Shown here in pieces: positions 22,705-34,572 of a DNA stretch of 64,000 nt. The notes beneath the pieces are model-generated. The model searched no databases and was not told the origin of the DNA. It was given only the letters and a program-made list of their open reading frames with translations. The first letter of the stretch is position 1. The number at the start of each line of letters is the position of its first letter. The position numbers and the translations under genes were made by a program. Source of the DNA: Plasmopara viticola (Eukaryota; Oomycota; Peronosporomycetes; Peronosporales; Peronosporaceae); the NCBI GenBank assembly GCA_001695595.3, contig MBPM02000001.1, positions 620,001 to 684,000 of the forward strand. Reading direction: 5' to 3'.

Positions 22705-25700
22705 CCTGTAGAAGAGCTTATCGTGTCCTATGAACACAACACCAGTTGATAGTGGCATTGAGCTTTGATTTTTGCTAATGCCCACACTTAGCAAGAGAGG
22801 CGTGAGCGTCATATTTATGTTTAGTGTTACCCCACTAGCTGCAGATAACAAAGTCTTGCAAGCGAAAAGCATGTTCCCGCTATAATAACGATGCAGTATA
22901 AATTATTTCTGTGCGTTACAGTCAAATTCGAGGTTGACAAAGAGACCTTGTCCTCAGAAACATTCGCCACTTCAGCAGTTCGTCGCTTCACGTGGGAAAA
23001 GCTTTAATTGTTGGCATCGTAAGATATATTGGATATACTGCATTTCAAAAAACATTTAACTTCCTAGTTAAAATAACTTAGAGGTGATATTTAAAAAGAC
23101 AGAACATTTATTCAGGATACGAAAGCATCGTCCTTCGTACTAGCGTGAAGGTACGAATTAGCTCCGTGAGCCCCGAAAACTGATATGTTCTCCTTTAAAA
23201 ATACGGAGGTGGTCCATTACGAAGCACTGTGTCAATCAAGGCCATGAAAGCAATGTGAATTTATTTAAGTTTTATTTGCTAAGATACAAGTAATTGACAT
23301 CGTGGGAAGACAGTATCAATGGACTCATCACCAGCTTTCTGTGCTCAGAAGCCAAACGAATTGTGGCAACTAGTCTATGCTTACAATTAACCGAACACCT
23401 GAACAAACAACAATTAGAAGAAAAGCTTGATGCTTAACAATATGTCTGGATTGTTCACCGAAATGATAGGCAGCCTCTACCAGATCTAAATGAGACAGGC
23501 GGACGTACTATTCACTGTGATTATCACGCCCAGCGGCATGAATAGTGACCTTCAAACGTCCCGATGTCTAGAGATCTTGTTACACAACTCTTTCGACCGT
23601 GACAGCTTTTGCATGGACATGCTCGAACTTCATTGCTTCTAGAAAAGGAACCACTCAGCCTTGAAGGTTTATTTAGGCCATCAAGGCAAGCTTGTAGATG
23701 ACTAAGCTCAATTAACGTTATGCCAGCACTCAAAATTTGTCGTGGAAGCGGAGTAAATTAAGGTTTACGACTACTTTAAAGCAGCTATAGGCTTGAGCAG
23801 ACCCTGAAAAAGAGAAAGGCTTTTCGACATGGCTCTGAAAGTATCAAAGAAAGTGGGAAAGCCTAACCAGCTACTTGCACAAAGACAGCGCTATCTTTTA
23901 AGTCCTTGTCCAATCTGTGAGGAATAGTGCTAGAGAGGATCAGAACCCGGGATTTTCGATAGCATCAAGAATAACCCTTAACAGACAACAGTCTTAGCTT
24001 TGTCAGAAAAGCCAAAGTCATAAAGCGTCACTAGCAATGCCATCGGCTGCGCGTTATCTTTACACGATGAGAACGGACGTGAAGGAGTCATCTAGTTCTC
24101 ATTTAGGCAGCTTAAATTGCTAAATGACGCATCTATGGAGCTTCCTTCCTTAAAGTAGGCAATTATGAAGGTCAAAGTGCAACCTCTCGGTTCTATGCAT
24201 TTTTTTCATCAAGACCGTACATTTCTGATAATGATTTCCTTCCTTTCTCCAAAAAGGCAAAAAAAGTTATTATTTTGGAAGAAAAAGCTTTTTGCGATTT
24301 AGGCCTGGCAAACGCAGTGTGCTTGTCGATGCTCTTCAACGCAGGCTAGATTATGAGCTAGGTCACATTGAGAGGGCCAAAAGCTTTATTAATATATAAA
24401 TTGGTCAAGCATATGCAGCGTGTGCCCATCCAGAGGTTTAATTTTTCGCGAGTATTAAAGCCGAATGACTTGTCCCTATATAGCGATAGTGTTTGCTTTG
24501 CTGTGATTAATTCTGCTCCACACTGGCAGATTAAATACGAGTCGCTGCTCCAAACGACAAAAAAAGAGTACCGACGCACATGAGGCTTCAGATAACGTTG
24601 ATCAGGCTAAAGAAATCGACGCTCTCATGTCCTGCAGCATATTGGTGAACTCTCATGTACAAGCGGAGAGTCAAGTATTTGGGTTTACAATATCTAAGAA
24701 AAGGATCAAACTCGCGGCTCACACGTTGGCTTCTCTACAGACCGGCAGATGTTTAAGCGCACATTAGCGCTTTGGCTTGCCAAAAGCTGATGACATCTTA
24801 AATACTGTAAATCTTTGTTGATTACACCCTGCGCTGTATGTACTCTGAGGCGCCACACTCGTGGACCGACAAAATGTCAGTAGTTAGATGAGAAAAACAT
24901 ACATAGTTTCGCACTTAACAATCCGTTTAACGCATTCGTGAGCTTCATATCATAATGCCAATTCACCCCAGAAAAACGCCAGCTCTTAGATTTATAATGG
25001 CCTACAATACAAATGGGGATGAGGTTAGTAAACCTTTTTCTCCCAAGTTAATAATTATTTGGTAATAGATATATTGATCATTTACCTTCTATGGACGCCC
25101 TTAAATACGCCGACATCGCTCGCCAGACCATGTTGTTGCAAAACCGTGTAAAAATCCAATGGAACGATACTTTACTTCGCTCGTTAATCCCCTTGGAAGC
25201 GGTAGGATTCACTTTTTAGTCAGAAAAGTTATACGCCTTCGTTATTGTTCAATCACAATAGGTATTCGCATAGACATTGAGCAGCACATACAAGCAATGA
25301 TCGCTTCTCTGCTTAATGCTGTCAAAGTGGAATTTGCTTGAGCTAAAAAAATGATGTAATGGGCGATGTTTTATGCTATAAAGCATCGATTTTAGGGTCA
25401 AGTGATGCTGATTGGCATAGATAATCGCCACTTGGTAATACATGATTGTACGGCGCTGGAAGATACTTTGTGATTTCTCGTGTTTTAGTATGACGCCACC
25501 CGGTAGTCCTCAGATTTTGAGCGCGCAACCGATGATGGTTTCGGCAGAAATTCTGTCTTAATCACTGAGTATATTGAGAAAGCTTTCTGCAAAGTGGCGC
25601 TTTCCATCTGCAAACAAATCACTGACCGCTTATTTAATCGCGTTTCATCCTGACAATCAAAAATCGCTGACACTCAAAAGTCTTCCTCCACTGATTTGCT

Positions 25701-27234
25701 TTCATAATCTAATGCATACTGGCTGCCATCGTCGTCTTTAACAGGCGTCCGATTTGTCGTCATCAGCGGCTAATTTTTCAACTACTGCATGGAATTTAAC
25801 GCAATAGAGCACGAGATACGTTTTACACGTCACCTGTATCATTTATGCAACAAAAAAAAGCAAAAAAGCAGTGAAATACTTATCTTTAGATTCGTAGTCC
25901 ACTATCGGGCACAAGAAGAACTTTGTCTTATTACTAATTGCTGCATTTTCTGAATGCTCTGCAACTGTTCTTTGGCTGGCACCTAGAACTTATTAAATGT
26001 AAAGCAGAGTCCGCAGAGGGTGCACACTTGGCAGCACATAAAAAAAGGAATTTGATCTAACACCTGGTGTACAGCAAACGGAGGCAGCACATTTTAACAA
26101 TATGCTCGCTCAGGCATATGTTGCGCAGACAGAAAGCCACGAATTAGTCTGTTCACTCCAAAGCTATTTACACCCGCGCTCTATCAGTATCGTGCGATAG
26201 CCTTCGCAATAAACTTTTAGGGTCAAAAATATGTCTTCCAGAAAGTATTCTGTTCGGAACTTTGGCGAACCTGTTGATAAGAACAACGAGTAAATATATA
26301 TCCTGTTGAATGAAATCATGCTACTTATACATCGACTCTCTGTTTCGTCCAATAAAAAATCGTCTCGATTCAAAAAGCGTAGGTGTATAATGTATGCATT
26401 TTACATGGTCTCTGTCAAACATTCGTTATTCCAAAGCCTCTCTCGAGCAAATGTAAATATTTTTCCTGCTCTTACCGCTAAACTTGAGGTTGTATACCTT
26501 TTTTTCTGGGAAACGAGATATGGTTTAGTAAGCATATATATTCGCTTTGAACGAATAATCGCAGATTTTGCTATAAGGGGTTTATTTGATCTACAATCCT
26601 TTTGCTGGGTATATTTAAAATTCAGCTACAAACTGATCTAATGGCCAGAAAGTGGCAAGCTTCGATTCGCACTCTCCACAGCGAACAATTTCCTTTAACG
26701 TTCTTGTGTGACAGATTGTAATCAGCATGCCTTTAATTCAAAATTGGCAGCGATTACCTCTCTTGCAATTGCACTGCAGACTAAAGCGTCGTCTTTCTTC
26801 GCATTAACAACCTACGTTGCCTGTATGCGAACAGAAAACCTGATTGGTTTTGCGCGGTCCCTAGCCCCTGACGTGTAAGACCTAAACGTGTCACCGCCAA
26901 CGTCTACCATTGAGCGTTACAGACGCAAGGCTTGCTTGTTAATCTTGTGTCAGGCACTGCTTTTGGATAAGCTATAAAAATTTGAAGAATCAAACACAAA
27001 TTGTCTGGTAATTCTAATCAATACTTCATAGCATTTAGAAAATTCTGTCTTTTTATTGCTTCATAACAGCTTGCTGGTATCGGTGAAGCTATTTGCCAGC
27101 GCAAACGAAGTAGAAAAAAGTGCTTATACAGCCTAAGTAATGTTTCAGACAAATTATTTCCGGCATGAGGCAAAACAAGTATCAGTGCGCACGGCTCAGA
27201 CTTGTCGTTTTTTTTCGAATGGATAACGATGACA
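22705..27234. other. Gene-poor decayed region
   Basis: About 4.5 kb is AT-rich with stop-filled frames. Open stretches at 24368-24583 and 26306-26641 (plus) and 25485-25673 (minus) lack recognisable motifs. The pattern fits old transposon debris, but no reverse transcriptase, integrase or transposase signature could be read. Confidence 0.4.
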
Positions 27235-27492
27235 TTGCTTATATTATAGTGGCCAGCAATTTGTCTTTGACTGCTCTAAATCAGCTATCACGTAATCAAT
27301 GGTGTTTCACGGCGAGGCAAGAAATTGGAAAATGATGTATACTTTAGTTTGGCGGTCCCGTTGCTGCTTATATTATAGTGGCCAGCAATTTGTCTTTGAC
27401 TGCTCTGAACCAGCTATCACGTAAATGCCGGTGTTTCACGGCAAGGCTAAAATTGGTAATTGATGTATACTTTAATTTGGCGGTCCCGTTGC
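27235..27492. repeat. Tandem duplication of about 128 bp
   Basis: The sequence from CTTATATTATAGTGGCCAGC to GGCGGTCCCGTTGC occurs twice in direct tandem (about 27237-27364 and 27367-27492) with some 10% divergence. It lies just upstream of the copia element's 5' LTR and may be part of an older LTR. Confidence 0.8.
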
Positions 27493-27542
27493 CAAAAACA
27501 ACGCATAAGCACCTTTACAGCTCATTATCGGCGAGTAACCAG

Positions 27543-27829
27543 TGTGGTATGTACTGGCGGCGAAGACGTCTCCACCAGCAAGCCACCAACTGGTAAGGTA
27601 ACGCCAGTGTCCGACGGTGATTCTCAAACGTTGCGAGCATACGAGATGACACGTCAGGATGGGCTTGCTATTTGATTGGCTGAAAGCACATCTTAGAGCT
27701 ACGATAGTATTATGAGTCCAGTACATAGTAACTGAGTGCTTAAAGGTAGCAAACAGTTTTGCGAACTAAGGACCTAAAATATATCTACTTTGCATTTTTC
27801 CAATTAGTGCCCAAGGAACGTTTTCAATT
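27543..27829 (+). repeat. 5' LTR of copia element
   Basis: It matches 30291-30558, including AGCAAGCCACC, TTGCGAGCATACGA, ATGACACGTCAGG, GGTAGCAAACAGTTTTGCGA and the end CCAAGnAACnTTTTCAATT. The outer 5' boundary is approximate. Confidence 0.75.
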
Positions 27830-27933
27830 GACTATGAGTCCAAGCCCCGCCGACTCTGCCTTCCCGCCCGCTGACTCTGCCTTCGCCATCGCAGACGCGT
27901 CTACGCCAAGCCGGATTAACAAGTTTGACGGCA

Positions 27934-27997
27934 CTCCAACACCAACTGCATCATGAATTTCCACAACTGGAAATTCATGATGCAGTTGGTGTTGGAG
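27934..27997. repeat. Perfect 30-bp inverted repeat, 4-nt loop, in gag
   Basis: The arms 27934-27963 and 27968-27997 are exact reverse complements separated by CAAC. The right arm is the normal gag coding sequence for WKFMMQLVLE; the left arm is its inverted copy and replaces the usual codons after DGT, introducing a stop. Confidence 0.95.
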
Positions 27998-29590
27998 GAG
28001 AAAGACCTGTGGGACGTGGCAAGTGGCGAGATCAAGTTGAAGCAATGCGTCACTTCGCTCGATTGAACTATTCTAAAAGGAAGTCACACAAGGTACTTGC
28101 GATCATCTGTCTTGCGATGGAAAATCCACAGCTGCCACTGGTTCGTTCAGCGACCGGCGCGCATGATGCATGATCAAGGTTCGAAGGACATTCCTGAGAA
28201 GAAGTGCCTCGCCAATCGACTCTTCCTTCGTCGACATTCTCTGACTGCAGCGATGGATGAAGGCGATCATGTACTTCAGCATATCAACAAATTTAAGACG
28301 CTAGAAAAATAGCTTGATGCCATCGGAGGTCCGTTAGTGAGGACGACTTGACTATCACACTTATAAACAGTTTGAGTAAAGCGTACCAAATACTCATTAC
28401 GGCACTTGAATCACGAGCTGATTCATTGACGTAAGAGCTCGTGGTGTACTACATGAAGACATGAAGCGCAAGGAACAAGGTGGCGGCATCGATGCATCCG
28501 CGCACAGCCAAAAGTAAACGTTCATGATCAATGATGACAACAAGCATAAGGGACGACCTGTGCAGGCAAAGACAAGGGGGCCTTGTAATTACTGTGGGAA
28601 CAAGTACACTAATTTGCCAAGTGTTCCGTGCAAATTCGCGATAATGCGAAGCGGCAAAGGCCACAGCGAACGAAGGTCGCACAAGCTGAAGATGATTCTG
28701 GCGAATTTCTGTTATTGGTCCCTCGAGTGCTTCCAAGTCAAGCTGTTTTCGGCCAGTGAACTCGGGTGCAACTCAGCATATGACGTACTCGAAAGATTAT
28801 ATGATGAGCTACAAGGTCATGTCTCCGGTCGAGATACACCTTGCTGATGACGGCATTGTTCAAGCGGTTGAAATGATTGACATAATTATGTCAATTCAAA
28901 CACCACGTGGAGACAAGAAAGGTGTGCTAACACTGTGTGGCACACTTTTAAACTACTGCAAACTTTGTATTCAGTAAGCCGTTTTACGAAGGATGTAAGA
29001 CCAGTTACTTTAAGCTAGATGGCTCTTTTGCTATTCGCGATGGTGCTCACGAAGGAAAAAGATTGTTTGAGCTCTGTATGACATCAATTTCAGCTGAAAT
29101 GGCAAATGTGATGGGATGCCGTATGGTCACCAATCCGTACTTCTGGACCATTCGACTTGGTCGCATAGGCTTTGGAGGATTGTATGCCATTGTAAAGAAA
29201 AACTATATAACTGGTTTTGATGTTGCGTCTATTAAGCAGTGGGAGGCATTGACAGATGTTCGTTTGGCAAACAAGCGTATATCAAGTCATCACCTGACCG
29301 TGCAAATTAAGTGCTAGAGGTCATTCACAGTGCTGCTTTTGGCCCCATGCAGACTCCAACTTTTAGTGGAAATATTTGTTCACATTGATTGACGATAAGT
29401 CACACTTAGTTGCTGCCGAGTTTGCTGATTATGTTGCGCTTGCTGGAATGCAGATCGAACAACGAGTAGAGTGGCTTCGCAGTTACAATGATGGAGAATA
29501 TGAATTGCACAGAATGGCCAAGCTTTGCGGTGACCGGGGTTCGCTCAAAAGTTCACCCCGCCGTACATTCCGCAGCTGGATTGAGTGGCT

Positions 29591-29638
29591 GAGCGCATGA
29601 ACCGAACGTTGATTGAGCGCATGAACCGAACGTTGATT
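29591..29638 (+). repeat. 24-bp in-frame tandem duplication in integrase
   Basis: A 24-bp unit (GAGCGCATGAACCGAACGTT plus GATT) is repeated exactly, duplicating the eight residues around ERMNRTLI of the copia integrase. Confidence 0.9.
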
Positions 29639-30290
29639 GAGCGCGCGAGGTGCATGATGGAACACGCTTGATTACCAAGAGTTTACTGGGGCGAAGCAGT
29701 TATGACCGCTGTATTCCTACAAACTCGTTGTACTACACACGCAATCTCACGGCAAGTCGCCTCGTCAAATTCGGACCAGCAAAAAGTCATTGCTAGCAAA
29801 TTCTTAGGCTTTTGGTTGCCACGCGTTTGTCACGGATCTCAAAGAAAAACGCACCATATTTGATGCAAGGTTGGTACGCTGCCGCTTTACCGAACGCAAA
29901 AAAGCGTACAATTTGAGAAACTACAAGCCTGTCGTGCGCTAGTCAGTCGCGATGCCAAGACCATGAAAATGGCCTTTGACACTCGGAAGTGCGATCACTG
30001 CTATAAAGAGGCTGTCATCGAAGATGACAAAGAAACTGATGAACATTCACAAGAAGAAGCGGCTACTCCGATGTCGACGATGTGCTTGGCAGGAAACGAC
30101 ACCATCGAGATGGATCGCTCGAGAGAGCAACAAAAACCACAAGAATCAAGCGTCCTACAACCTCCACCCATGGGTCGCGAACTTGGAGAGATGTCGGCAG
30201 CAGCACAAGACTGTTTTAGCGTCAGTGCTGTACAGTTTCAAATTCTCTAAGTTGAAAATCAAATCACCAAGTGATGACTAGTCGAGTAGG

Positions 30291-30558
30291 AGTGTTTGCA
30301 AAAAGACGTCTCGAGCAGCAAGCCACCGACCGGCAAAGTAACGCGAGTGTCCGAGGGCGATTTTCGACCGTTGCGAGCATACGAAGATGACACGTCAGGG
30401 TGAGCTTGCTTTAAAATTGGCTGAAAGTGCATCTTAGAACTACTATAGTACATCGTTAATGAGTGGCTTATAGGTAGCAAACAGTTTTGCGATCTAAGAG
30501 CCTTAATTATATTTACTTTGAAATTTTTCCAACTAGTGCCCAAGCAACATTTTCAATT
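30291..30558 (+). repeat. 3' LTR of copia element
   Basis: It is the direct-repeat partner of 27543-27829. It contains small deletions near its start relative to the 5' LTR. Confidence 0.75.
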
Positions 30559-31158
30559 TTGGTGTACTAGATGGTTGGTCAAGTAACATCAAGTTATTAA
30601 AGTAGAACACGAAAAGAGAGTGTCACAAAACATATGCACTTATGGCGTGGTGCAATGGTGCAGTCTTATTAAATACCAAACTTACACAGGACGCAAGTGC
30701 ATTTTTCAACAGTGAAATATATACAGGCAGTTGGGGAATTGATATGACAGTATGACTACTATCCTATCTTTTCAAGGGGGAGAGAAAGAGAAGGGCGGCC
30801 GACCTTTCTGCTTACAGAAAACGCGTCCGGCCTTCCTTCTATACCGCAATCTTTAGACCGCTGTCGACCTAAAAACAAAAGAAAGTTTTATTTTTATCAC
30901 AAAGAATATATGTGTCTCTTAGACTTTTTGCTGCACTCCACCAAAGTTCATCGGCAAACCCCCTGTGAGGCGAATATTTTAAACATGCAGTTTGACATAG
31001 TACTTTATACTAGATTGCATTAAGCAACCGTAAAACTACGCTTCTCTTTACTCCTCTGTAATAAGTATTCAATATTTAAACTTTCCAGTCACTCATGTCG
31101 TGGTTTGATTCAGCAGTGTAACGCCCACTGAATTCATGTAATATAAAAAACTTTTTGA
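30559..31158. other. Non-coding stretch
   Basis: No gene was found. A short purine-rich run followed by a GGCCG-rich patch lies at 30776-30840, with no assignable function. Confidence 0.4.
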
Positions 31159-31173
31159 TTTTTTGCTACCCCT

Positions 31174-31489
31174 TGTATTGTATTGTAATACGTTATCGCG
31201 TTGCCAAGTTATGCACGTGCTAGGCTCAGTCTGGCTAGTCCACGGCATAGAGTGGTGTCCGCATACGTCGAGTCTCGTTCGGCGGGCAGAGCAGCCGGCA
31301 CCGAGGTCGTAAGGGTCTTCCATTATTTTGTTTATCTCTGACTTGGTAAGAGCCCAGGTGGCGCTCTGGTGCTGGAGACCGTCGCGTCGAGGGTGAGACT
31401 CGTTAGAGACCTGCAGATGCCCGAGAGCACCTGCCCGAAGCGCGCGGGCATTTAGCCCCCGCGCTTGGAAGGAGGGCGTCACCCCAAAC
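31174..31489 (-). mobile_element. SINE-like element, family 1, copy 2
   Basis: Same unit as 14473-14795, inserted in reverse. It is flanked by a perfect 15-bp target site duplication, TTTTTTGCTACCCCT, at 31159-31173 and 31490-31504, which fixes both ends. The tail (TTGTATTGTATTGTA on the plus strand) is at the left. This copy is open in one frame across nearly its full length, unlike the others. Confidence 0.92.
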
Positions 31490-31504
31490 TTTTTTGCTAC
31501 CCCT

Positions 31505-32658
31505 CTTACAGATAAATCAATAGACATTAAAATAATTATAATAGTCTGTCGATTTAACAAAATCACTAAGAAACAAAATTAAAAAAACATATAATGTTCA
31601 GTTGATTGCACGTATAAACGGATTTTTTTTATTTATCACCGAATCTTTACTTTCGAGCTTTGTTGTATACCTGACATCACCGTTGTGACAATGAGCATCA
31701 CAGCTCACTCTTAAAGCAAAGACCCTAAATTAGTTGGCAGTCTTGTCAACAGAAATTATTGCATCATCGAAATTTAAAGAAAACAGACAGCAGTCTAAGG
31801 GCAGAAGCCAAACTCACATTGTCTGAATCCCACACGGCATCCCGTCGTTTGCTGTCGGATGACGGTTTGATTGCTCGTGGAGCAGACGTTCAGTACGTCC
31901 GTCGGTCATTACTTTCTCATAGTAAGTAATACCCAAGACTCATGACCCGCCAACCTTTGCAGAGGCAAAGAAAGTGGAGGCTTCCCTCGAAAAGATTGGA
32001 CCTAGCTCGAAGATCTACGCCTCGAATCCACCCTTGATGGTACCATGCGTAAATCAGACACGATCATGCGTCACACATCGCGTGCCCGAGTGTTGCCAGT
32101 GGTTTCACTACGCACTTAACACACTCTGTGTCCGCTCTTGGGTCTGCTCATTTTGGAGGTCCCTATCCTATACTCTTACATATGCTAAATAGCATCGTCG
32201 TCTTGCTTCCTACGGCAAACTAGCATTGCTCAGCTGTCGGCGCACTACTAAACGCTGCAACCATTAGCCGTTCGAATTTACAACGTCAGCAGCAACAGCA
32301 ATGCATAATGTTAAGCATATTGGCAACGATTAATAAGACGGGTAGTGAATCAACGTGCGAGACGGGTTTGAGCGAAGTAATTACTTGCCGTTGGCAAAGT
32401 GGGCGCCTTTAGTATGATAAACTTCCAGGCAGCCTTCAAACCGAATTTCTGCGTACCATCTTTTGACACAAACGACCGGCTTCAGAGCTAGTAAAATTTG
32501 CTATTTATACAAAAATTTGAGCAATGCAGTTAATTTGAAGCTCGCTAATACAAAATTGTGAGCTTTATAGATGCTTCAATTGTCAAAAATACAAATATCG
32601 CTTTGCTCAGCATTTCAAAAAGAGCACAGATTCCAAAAAAGTAAATTGCGCTTCGGCG
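31505..32658. other. Intergenic with a coding-like fragment
   Basis: At about 31809-31920 and 31963-32192 (plus) two coding-like segments (SESHTASRRLLSDDGL and KKVEASLEKIGPSSKIYA) flank a 42-nt GTAAGT..TGCAG intron-like sequence. No start codon or known domain is visible and the rest decays into stops. I regard it as a gene fragment or pseudogene of unknown identity. The 3' part (32260-32650) is AT-rich and holds the terminator region of the DMT gene. Confidence 0.35.
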
Positions 32659-34016
32659 CTACTTTTTTGCTACAGTTTGGCGCATCACAATGACGGAAGC
32701 ACCGCTAATTATAATGGCGGCTCCGATCATACTGTAAAGATTAATGCTCTCGCCAAGCACCAGCGCATCCAGACACATGACAAAGACGACGTCAAAATAG
32801 CGCATGACCGATGCGATTCCCGCCTTGACGGTCTGAAAACCTTTCGTAAGAAACCACTGCCCTAATAGCGAAAAGAAAGCGCAGCTAATGATGGAGACAA
32901 GAAATCGTGGGTCTGTTGGTAACTCAAATTCCTGCAAATTGCAAAAATTAGTAAATTGAGGTTGCTGAGAAAGAAACAAATCTTACCACTCCGAGGGCCC
33001 AAAGCATAAAGGTAGAGTAGAAAGCTCCAAACATGAGAAAGTAGTGGATCACAAGCACACTAGCAACGTCTTTCATCTTGCGCATGGAGATATAAATAGT
33101 GGCTTGTGAAAGCGACGAACCCACAGCGCATATAATCGCTAACATCGGCGGGCTACTGCCTGAACTTTGTGTCGGGAACAAGATTGCCGGCCTCGTCACA
33201 AACAGAACACCGACGAAAGAAGTGAGTCCACCAAAAAGATCAACGTAATCAATCGCCTCTCCGAGTACTACAGCCGCCTATACAAAAAATGGACAATCGT
33301 TAAGGATAGAGTCAACTTCAGCAAATTCCACAACTTAGCGCACCAAGAAAAAGGTGAAAATTGGCGAAGTGAATATGATTACGATTGCGTCGGTAAGCGG
33401 CATATTTGACATGGCATAGAATGCCATGGTGGTGCCCAACGACCCCATTAGACAACGAAAAAAGAGAAGAAAGCGGTCCTTTTGCCCAACGAACATGTCG
33501 GTCTTGTTAAAATGAATCCACAGCTGTGGTAACAATCACAAGTCAGCCGTAAGATTCATGTATAAAATAAATCTAACGTACACAGCTCATCGCTAGACCG
33601 ATCACCATGCGCCAAAACACGAGAATGTTGGATTTTGCGTAGCGACTCGCATATTTTACGCACACTGAGACAATACTAAACAAGAAGGCTGCAATGATAA
33701 TGTGCCCCAGTCCTCCCAATTTATCCAAGCACCAGCCACCGCTTGATTTCGGTAAAGCGCCGACAGTAAGCTTTTCATCTCCCACGCTTTTCAATACCTT
33801 TTCACTGGAGGTCTGAGGTTTCAGCAGTGGCAGATCGTCTCGAATGACATCGTCGTTGGATTCTGGATTACAAGCGATTTTGTTTCTAGAGTTTGTGTCG
33901 ACTTTCTTCGAGTTAGGCGGTAGTGGGGTCACGATCGCCTGACCGCGTGCGCTAAAGTGAGCAAACATGCGCACTGTCGAGTTATTGGTTAACTGCTTCG
34001 ACGAGGCAGTTGTCAA
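32659..34016 (-). CDS. DMT/EamA-type membrane transporter (copy 1)
   Basis: Four exons on the minus strand (34016-33582, 33523-33344, 33277-32987, 32931-32659), all in phase 0, give 392 residues. After a hydrophilic N-terminus of about 105 residues, ten membrane spans in two repeats are visible. Repeat one has IIIAAFLFSIVSVCVKYAS, VFWRMVIGL, FFRCLMGSLGTTMAFYAM and PLTDAIVIIFTSPIFTFFL. Repeat two has SQATIYISMRKM, IASVMRYFDVVFVMCLD, LGESINLYSMIGAAIIISG. The motifs FRCLMG..FYAM..MPLTDA and MRYFDVVF match the EamA/SLC35G drug-metabolite transporter group. Its substrate cannot be told from sequence. A tandem paralogue lies at 34573-35934 on the same strand. Confidence 0.9.
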
Positions 34017-34210
34017 GAAGCAGCTATCCTCAAGATGAAAGTTCTGGTACTTATTTTAGTCGAGGCAGTACTCAGACAAGATTAACACGCACTTCGATCC
34101 AACGGTCTTCATGCCGCTTTCACTATTTATACATCAGCCGCGTGCAGCTGTATGATGAAAAAAATGCTAACTTCATTAGTCGCTGTAAGAACCGAAATCA
34201 ATACGACTTC

Positions 34211-34368
34211 TGCAACGGCGGAAATACATTACATTACTGTAGTCATGCAACGGCGGAAAAGCAATATATTACTATAATCATGCAACGGCGGAAAAGCAAT
34301 ATATTACTATAATCATGCAACGGCGGAAAAACAATACTCTTATGTAATCATGCAACGGCGGAAAACCA
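34211..34368. repeat. Five-copy 35-bp tandem repeat
   Basis: The core TGCAACGGCGGAAA starts at 34211, 34246, 34281, 34316 and 34351, exactly 35 bp apart. Units two to four are nearly identical; the outer units have diverged. The array is 195 bp upstream of the copy 1 transporter start and 205 bp downstream of the copy 2 stop. Confidence 0.95.
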
Positions 34369-34572
34369 TATCCTAATGATCACGGATTGATATTACATTT
34401 TGCCGCGATTTATGACTATATAATAGTTGTTAAGAGAAGGAAAAAAGTATTTTAAAATAAGTACAAACATTTTTTAAAATGTTTGCTATCAAAACTGCAA
34501 AGTTTTGTCCTCGGCAAAATCTACGTAATGTATTATCTTCAATTAAATGACTCCGGCGTACCACTTGTAAAT

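Larger units (their letters stand above)
27834..30250 (+). pseudogene. Copia gag-pol remnant (gag, zinc knuckle, integrase)
   Basis: Gag begins at ATG 27834 with a repeated PADSAF motif and reaches KFDGT, where a palindromic insertion breaks the frame. It resumes as NFHNWKFMMQLVLEEKDLW, the conserved copia gag motif. A degenerate zinc knuckle CNYCGNK lies near 28580. The protease-proximal region (HLADDGI, about 28845) follows, then the integrase part with NRTLIERARCMMEHA and VYWGEAVMTAVFLQ (about 29600-29730) and the C-terminal part ending near 30250. Many frameshifts and stops separate these pieces. No reverse transcriptase motif (YVDD type) is present. Confidence 0.85.
27543..30558 (+). mobile_element. 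Defective Ty1/copia LTR retrotransposon
   Basis: Similar flanking repeats of about 270-290 bp (27543-27829 and 30291-30558), starting TGT and ending near TTCAATT, enclose broken gag, protease-region and integrase sequences. The internal part is only about 2.46 kb. After the integrase C-terminal region the 3' LTR follows directly, so reverse transcriptase and RNase H are missing. The LTRs have diverged by substitutions and small indels, so the insertion is not recent. Confidence 0.85.

Noticed and set aside
31809..31920. RXLR-effector-like RRLLSDD motif
   Set aside because: There is no signal peptide or start codon upstream, and the order is not RxLR followed by dEER, so an effector call is unsupported.
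34211..34368. CRISPR-like regular repeats
   Set aside because: The spacers are almost the same as each other, there is no cas gene, and the genome is eukaryotic. It is an ordinary tandem repeat.
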